Assembly (NCBI RefSeq): GCF_003369915.1 | Contig: NC_046676.1 | Coordinates: 18,086,001 to 18,150,000, forward strand | Source of the DNA: Drosophila miranda | Taxonomy: Eukaryota; Arthropoda; Insecta; Diptera; Drosophilidae | Length of the DNA: 64,000 nucleotides | Reading direction: 5' to 3' | In this document: in pieces, positions 57,801 through 64,000 of the stretch | How the letters are laid out: every line of letters starts with the position of its first letter | How positions within the stretch are numbered: the first letter of the stretch is position 1 | Notes under the pieces: model-generated | What the model was told of the DNA's origin: nothing | The model's input: the letters and a program-made list of their open reading frames with translations, nothing else | The model's database searches: none | Program-made: the position numbers and the translations under genes

Positions 57801-60800
57801 CACTCGCTCTCTCCCCCTGTTCGTTGGCGAAAATTGAAATGTGTAACAGAGAGGAGGACGTGGACTTCATCTCATGCGGAAGCATCGGCCGCAGATCAAT
57901 CAGCTAATCATTCAGGCGGGTGGTAGAGGTACCCTCTAATCATTCACTTATCCACACTCGTTTCGCGCATTTCAACAGCGGTTATTGTGTGTTTTTATTC
58001 CGATTACTTTGACAATATTTTTGTTTTGGAAATCGATTACTCAACAAGAAATAAATACAGAAACCAAAACAACAAAATAGTTGCGAACGAACGAACCTTC
58101 GTTAGTCCCGTTAAGGCTTGGCATGTAGAGATCGTGCCTGCGTGTGTGTACGAGCTAGAGATGGGGCCAAAGCCACACACCTGATGAGTAGATCTCCACT
58201 TCGTGCGTGAGAAATAATCGAAACGTATTTTTCAAAGATTTTCTTCAGTGAATATTCATAATTTCGATTGAACGTGCGTTATATATTAAAGTATCATAAT
58301 ATATCAAAACAATTAGATTCAGCAATCGGTATATACCAAACATACTTCACTAAAAATGCCAAACAAAAACTCGTATTTGTGTATTATTTCGTGCCTAGAC
58401 TGTTCAGAGAGCTGTACATATTCGGGTTCGGCTCGTCTGGTTCCCAAAATTCTCAACATACAAGCACAACGCATATCGAGACTCAAGACGCTTCTACAGG
58501 TACTTCTGTAGGTCGCAAGATTGCACAAAAACATTACATTGGTTGGGCATGATTCGGGACAATGTTTTAGACTATGTTTGGTGCGTGCCATACAAGCCAC
58601 GACACGCGCTCATCTCTAATGTGGGAGAGCATACGTGGTGTGTGCGTGTTCGTGTGTGGGCAATTAAACAGAGTAAAATCGTTGTTTGGCTTTGCTCTCT
58701 GCTGTTGCCGTTGCTGCTGCCGCTGCCCCGTCCTCTGCCGGAGGCACAGCTTAAAATGGCCAAACGATAAAGAGAGCTAAATGGACATGTTTTTGTGTTT
58801 GTCCAAATGATTTGCACCGCAAAACACACAAAAACAAAAACAATCGAAACTTCGGTTTCCGTTGGTTTCCGTTCAACACCCAGACAGTTGAATTAGCAGC
58901 GAAAATTTAAGTCCCAGATAAACGAGGGCAAAGCTATTTCACACAGAAAATTAAAGAAGTCCAAGTTACTGTTACTGTTTCTCTCATCTGGCTAGAAGAT
59001 AGCTTTTGACGTTAATTTCCCCAAAAAATGTTGGTCGAAAACCCTCATCAATTCAGTGGGGAATATGCATACGAAAGGCAAAAGGGAGGCACGCACACAC
59101 ACACACACTCACACACACATCGCCATATATTATTGAAGCAACAAATGGATAGGGATGTCCATGCAATTTTATTGAAATTCAATTGAACATTTTTGTCACG
59201 TAATCGACACTTTTCTATTACAACGTTTCCGTCTCTACCCCACCCCCCATCAATGGCAGACCGCAAAAACTACATAATGGAACGGAGTCGATGGGTTTAT
59301 GGGGGGCGAGGGCGGCATACACAAGGGTATAGGATGTAAGCAGCAGCAGCAGCAGAAGCCCTGGCGGCTTTAACGGTTTATAAGTTGCACAAACAACACG
59401 TTGACAAAAATGAAGCAGCATAATATATGTTTATTGGGTTTTAGGTCGTACCCAGGAGAGTAAACAGGCGTTTATGGGGGAAATTGGGTTTTCCAGCGAC
59501 CCAAGAGCACTCCTTATCACCCATTTGATGGGGACTTAGAAATATCAGCCAAAGGATACGATACGAATATCTGACGCTATTCTATTTATAAGCCAAACCT
59601 TGACATTTCCCCATTAATATTTCCCCTGGTTCTCCGGCTCTGATTTGCGTGTCACGCGAATATTTCCCGTAGGCTCCGTTCCCCCGGAGTTTTTTTCGTC
59701 TATTGCGTTCTGGGGTAAAAGCAACATTTAAGCCAAAGATTAAAGTATTTTAGCGCCAAATTACTTGGCAAATGTTGCTCGCTTTGGGGTTTGCTTTGGG
59801 GGCAGACACGATTTGTCTTGTCGCGGGTCTTGTCCGTGGAACGTCACGCACATGTGTGGGAAATCAGCAAATGCGATAAACATTTTGTTAAATGTTTGTT
59901 TTGCTCTGTTGCAATTAATGCAGCCACAAAGTGTGAACAAAGAGCCACAATCGCAATTTATGGGCGCTAAACAATTACAAGAAAGAACTGTGAATAAATG
60001 CATAGTGAAAGGTAATTGATTCCACAGAAAGAATGGGAAAGTTAATGTGAAAATTATTGTTCTTGAATAACTATTTTTAGTATATATATTGTATCAAATA
60101 ACGCCTAGTTTAAGACAGTTTTTTTTTACTGAATTCAACTAAAATTCACAAACATTTCAGAGCTCCAAAGCTCATAATCCGAACAGATTCTCGATCCAAG
60201 GGACAGACAACATAATTTCTCCCTTAAATTCCTACTCGTACGGGGTATTATGTATTCCTCTACAGCTCTCAACTTGTTTACAAGGGATTATACGATCAAT
60301 GTAAACAATTGTTTGCCATTTCCTGTTACCACATTTGTTACCACTCCATCAAAAATACATAGATCTTTGGAGTGCCCACACAAATATCTGAGAGCAAAGG
60401 GAAAGTGCATTGCACCTTTTCTTTAAGAAACTTGCCTCAAGTGGTACGTCACCTATCTTTAGAAATCGAAAGTTGTTTGTTGTGTCTATTCTTGGAGATT
60501 CTCTTCGCAGAAGCATGCATTTTGATAAATATCATGAAGAGCAGGCCGCGAGGCTCTTCACGTGTTGACTTGTCAATGGAATAGAATGGGGAGAGTGTGG
60601 AGTACATGTGTATGTATTGGTTCTTGGGAGAGTACCCAGTACTCGTGGAGTTCAAGGGCATATTAAACGATCTTCCATCACTCCGAAAAATCCACTCTGC
60701 TATCGACAATTTCAAAGTAAGTCGAATGAAATCCAAATCTCTTATGACTAGCGGGTATCGTTTAGTCGGTATATCGACTACTACAGTATAGTTTAGTTAG

Positions 60801-61574
60801 TTTTCTTTGGGCCTCCAAAGCATGCGGGCCCTTGAGAGCATTTGTAAAATAATACACACAGCGCGTAAAGTAGAGAAAGAGGAGGGAGGAGGCAAGAGGG
60901 GAAATGGAATAGAGAGACAAAACCGACAAACAACACGTGCATTATCGATTGCAGTTTCGCGTCTGCAATAAAAAGCTGAAACTGAAAAATCATTGGCATG
61001 TTTTTGCGGTTTCGTGCATTGGCGCAGCTTCAGTCGAGTCGAGTCGAGAGATGGAAAAGGAGACACGGAGACACTGCCTCCCCTCTGGCAGTGGCAATGA
61101 CATGTGCACTTGGCCGCCAACAACAACAAAAGCAATCATTGGCAATGACAAACATTGGCCCGCAGGTGCATCGAATGTGTATTGTATTGGATCGAATGTT
61201 CGTATAGCCGTAGAAATGTGACATGTCCAGTATTAGTTTTCAGCAAACAAGTTTCATGTTTCATGTTGGGACCTGTACTGGTCAAGGGGATAGAGGGGCA
61301 GCGAAGAAATGCATATCTTCCGATCATGAATGATATGCCATAAACTCCACTTCAGCTGAGTTCTACTGTAGTTTGTTGTGGGGTCTGGCCTGCCTAGGGA
61401 GCACTCACCCGATTGACTGCCGCCGGCGATTTGCCGCATCTCCTTGGTGAACTCCTTGTTGCCGAACTGACACGAGAGATCGTGCACGGTGCGGGGCTCC
61501 CCCTTGTCGAGGAGGCGCTCCAGGAAGAACAGCAGCGTCATATTGCGTGCCATCTCGTACTCCATGGACTCCAT
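51825..61574 (-). CDS. egl: Egalitarian, RNA-binding dynein adaptor with RNase D-like domain
   Basis: Seven exons: 61574-61409, 55073-54828, 54748-52747, 52679-52581, 52518-52269, 52198-52110 and 52038-51825, all phase-consistent, giving 1021 aa. Egl links localised mRNAs to Bicaudal-D and dynein for oocyte determination and embryonic mRNA transport. The N-terminus (FFLERLLDKGEPRTVHDLS, then GLKKFLAQYPSIFLVDGDY) looks like a small winged-helix unit split by the 6.3-kb intron 1. Exon 3 carries Asn/Ser-rich low-complexity stretches, then a DEDDy 3'-5' exonuclease fold with D578 and E580 (SLDCEG), D638 (HDCRND), and Y721 and D725 (YAAGD), all catalytic positions kept. The last exon has the light-chain (Ctp/LC8) site AESQTLS with S982 and S986, matching the serines I recall as S965 and S969 in D. 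melanogaster. A 5' UTR intron is likely (acceptor 61667-61666). Confidence 0.95.
55074..61408. other. egl intron 1 (6.3 kb)
   Basis: GT-AG intron with no convincing nested gene. It includes a CGGTGCT repeat (56189-56215), a (CA)n run at about 59093-59118, an AGC run near 59340, and one 241-codon open frame (56506-57231) that looks random. Such a long first coding intron probably holds regulatory sequence. Confidence 0.6.
56189..56215. repeat. CGGTGCT tandem repeat
   Basis: Nearly four copies of a 7-bp unit inside egl intron 1. Confidence 0.85.
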
Positions 61575-62190
61575 TGTCGTCGGTCGTCGGTCGTCGGTCG
61601 CCTGGGGCCTTGGGCCTGTCGCTCGGTGGTCGCTAGTCGGTGGTTCTGTGCCCTGTGGCTATCTCCTGAATTAGTGATAAGCAAATATAGTACGTCACGT
61701 AGCGCTGAGTAGAGTTGAGTTGCTTATCTGCAATTGAGTAAAGGAAAGGTAAGGGTAAAGAGCGTAAGAAAGGGGCAGAGAAAACACTTATGCAATGCGC
61801 CAAGAAAACGGACCAACAACAATAGGATAGGAGACAGATAGAAGACAAGAAAGAAGGAAAGAGCAACCACAACAACAACCGCAGACACATACTAGACTTT
61901 TGAGACTTTGTTTCGTTTCGTTTATTTTTTTTTATTTTCTTTGCGTCTTTTATTTATTTAATTCATTTGCACTTTGCCACTTGAGCTCTCTCCCTCTCTC
62001 TTTAAGTCCCTCCCTCTTCCACATGCTGTTGCTCACCGCATTTTATGTTATTGCCTTGCAGCGGCAGCGGCAGCCTTGCACTTTGGAGAGGAGTGGGAAG
62101 GAGTGGCAGGGATGCAGGTGGTAGTGGCATAAAATTTATTTTCTCTTCGGTTTGCGTCTTGAATAATTGAAAAACCACACATTTTGAACC

Positions 62191-62220
62191 CACACACACA
62201 CACAAAAAAAAAAAAAAAAA
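62191..62220. repeat. (CA)n followed by A17 run
   Basis: Seven CA units joined to 16-17 A residues and then CACACA, a compound microsatellite in the presumed egl 5' UTR intron. Confidence 0.9.
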
Positions 62221-63780
62221 CACACAGTGGCACACGTACAGAGCCTCGCCAAATCCTTATCCTTGCGGCATATCCTTTTTCACTTGCGCACCGCTCGAAG
62301 TTCCAAAAACAAATGATGGTAGCGCTGCCCGCGTCTCTGCTGGGAGCGTAGCCAACATAAACACAGGCGAGTTCGAACAGCTGTTTGGAGCATGGCAAGG
62401 GGAGCAGGCGCGGCGAATTGCACCGCTACCTTAAGGCTGTCTGCCTAGCTTGGATTAGCGGATTTCCGATGAGAATTTCTATGGGAACTTAGCGTTGGCA
62501 TCTCTGCCAGCAATATCATGTTTTTCTCCATTTGTTGCTGGCCAACGCGAGGCATGCGAAAAAGTGCCAGCGCTGCAGAACAGGTGATTGACACAGAAAT
62601 TGTGCAGCGGAAATGGAAAATGCCATGCAACCGCCACTCTCTCAAGAGGCATTCCCCGGCTCTTCTCTTTCTCTCTTTTAATAATCCCAATCATAACCTG
62701 CTGCCTATTGTCTGTGCCTGTGTGAGTATTCTATTGATAAGCAAAAACCGTTGACAACGATATGTATTGGGAACACAAAGCAGCAACAACATTCCAAAGC
62801 ATTCAGGTAGGTATGCGTGTGTGTCAGGTAGCTAGGCTGTGAGCATGTGTGTGTGCGTGTTCAATGGTCGCTCTGTGGTGTTGGTGGCCAAACAAGAAAC
62901 TTCAGACTCTTATTAGACCGAAGCTCTAGCCGCTCTTATTGGTGAAAAGAGATGGCAAGTGCAGCGGCCCCCAACTCGACGAATGAAAGAAAATATTTTT
63001 GCAAAAATGAAAAGGAAAAAAAATTACATGACACTCGAAATATGCAAAGCAAAAGAAACGGCCAAAAGAGAAAGACAGACAGCGGGAAGAGCAAGAGAAT
63101 GCAAGAATGTGAAAATATGAAAGAAAGAAAAGAGCGCCCCGCCAAGCGAAATGTCAATTATAATTATTATTCATACCTGTAGCTGTAGTCGTTTTATTTG
63201 TTCAATTAATGATTGTTGCTTGCTTGTTTGCTTAAGTGCACTTGTAATCTATATTTAAAAACCAGACTTATGGGTTATACGCGATACAGATCCTCGCGTT
63301 GGGGATTTTCTCAAAGATCTGAACAGATCTCTATCTCTAGCTCCGTCTCGCTCACGCGCACTCTTTTGCTCCACTCGCAGGGGTTTCGTTAATTAAATTA
63401 AGCATTAATTAACATTTTTGGCGTAATTAACAGACACTCTCTCGGAAACTGCGACGAAAGCAGCAACTTGTTGTTGTTGTTTCACACAAACGCACACACA
63501 CGATTATTTGGGCAGGTAGAATTATATTGGTGTGAGTACGTTGTCGGTGTAAGGCACTGGGGAATGTTTTAAAAATCGTGTTTAACCACTTGTTGCACTT
63601 CTTTAAGGTACTGCCAACAGCCGACACCACTGTCACCGGAGTTTGGCCAACTCCACGCGAATTTTAGCCAAAAAAAAAGACGTTTGCGTGGTCAAAAGAG
63701 GCACAATTCGGTTTGGGTCTTTTTTGGAGCAGCAGCGATGATGACAGCGACAGCGCGAACGCGGAGGTGGAGCCGATTAA

Positions 63781-63860
63781 TATACCGACCCTCAGAAAGA
63801 TACCGTCTCATTTTTTAAATATACAATAAATATACCGATGACACTTAACCCACTTGGCAC
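63781..63860 (-). promoter_or_regulatory. Likely egl core promoter, motif 6-like
   Basis: On the minus strand this reads ATCGGTATATTTATT, then GTATATTT, CGGTATCTTT and CTGAGGGTCGGTATATTA, i.e. several matches to Ohler motif 6. It lies about 600 bp upstream of a donor that fits an egl 5' exon. It shares exact blocks with 15311-15430 upstream of sigmar. Confidence 0.5.
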
Positions 63861-64000
63861 CACTTTAATACCCACTGGTCGACGATGATCAGAAATCAAA
63901 TTCCCTGATTTGGATATTCGGTTTGATATTACTAGCTAACTAAGACCGTCAGACCTGAACACAAAATTTAATCCGATTGACAAATCTAATTTTCATAATG

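Larger units (their letters stand above)
61575..64000. other. egl 5' UTR, intron and promoter region
   Basis: A GTCGGTC-type 7-bp repeat (61576-61600) sits immediately before the egl ATG in the 5' UTR. On the minus strand an acceptor at 61667-61666 and a CTACAG/GTATGA donor at about 63178/63177 outline a 1.5-kb 5' UTR intron. The promoter-like element at 63781-63860 is listed separately. No other gene is supported. Confidence 0.5.

Overview
This window is animal nuclear DNA and almost certainly from a Drosophila. Its genes have short GT-AG introns (the smallest about 60 nt), AATAAA poly(A) signals, DRE-like and Ohler motif 6-like promoter elements, abundant microsatellites, and a set of genes that I recall mapping to 59F-60A of D. 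melanogaster chromosome 2R (Muller element C): Pal2, angel, mRpL43, sigmar, l(2)dtl, l(2)tid nested in l(2)not/Alg3, Sesn and egl. The dense simple repeats would fit an obscura-group species, but I cannot prove the species from sequence alone.

Layout. Positions 1-23 kb are gene-dense. They hold a small secreted Cys-rich protein (+), Pal2 (+), a large eight-exon anillin/PH-type gene (-) that carries the whole angel gene (+) in one intron, mRpL43 (+) diverging from it, sigmar (-), l(2)dtl (+), and Alg3 (-) with the DnaJ gene l(2)tid (+) nested in its only coding intron. Positions 23-32.5 kb show no convincing gene. At 32.5-33.6 kb is an intronless purine nucleoside phosphorylase paralogue (-) that has lost several catalytic residues. 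Sesn (+) spans at least 36.2-47.9 kb with introns of 7.2 and 2.6 kb. egl (-) spans 51.8-61.6 kb with a 6.3 kb first coding intron, and its likely promoter is near 63.8 kb.

I rebuilt the exon structures by hand from splice signals and reading phase; every junction given is phase-consistent. Functions are varied: peptide amidation (Pal2), mRNA 3'-end/deadenylase-like nuclease (angel), mitochondrial translation and chaperoning (mRpL43, l(2)tid), N-glycan assembly (Alg3), replication licensing (l(2)dtl), leucine/TORC1 signalling (Sesn) and dynein-linked mRNA transport (egl). There is no operon-like logic; the shared features are nesting, convergent 3' ends and shared promoters.

The most interesting points are the PNP-family probable pseudoenzyme, a matching promoter-like element upstream of both sigmar and egl, an in-frame N-terminal extension of sigmar, a dual-frame terminal exon in l(2)tid, two phase-matched donors in Sesn, and a 12-residue tandem repeat in the anillin-like protein. 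I saw no wholly new biological system.
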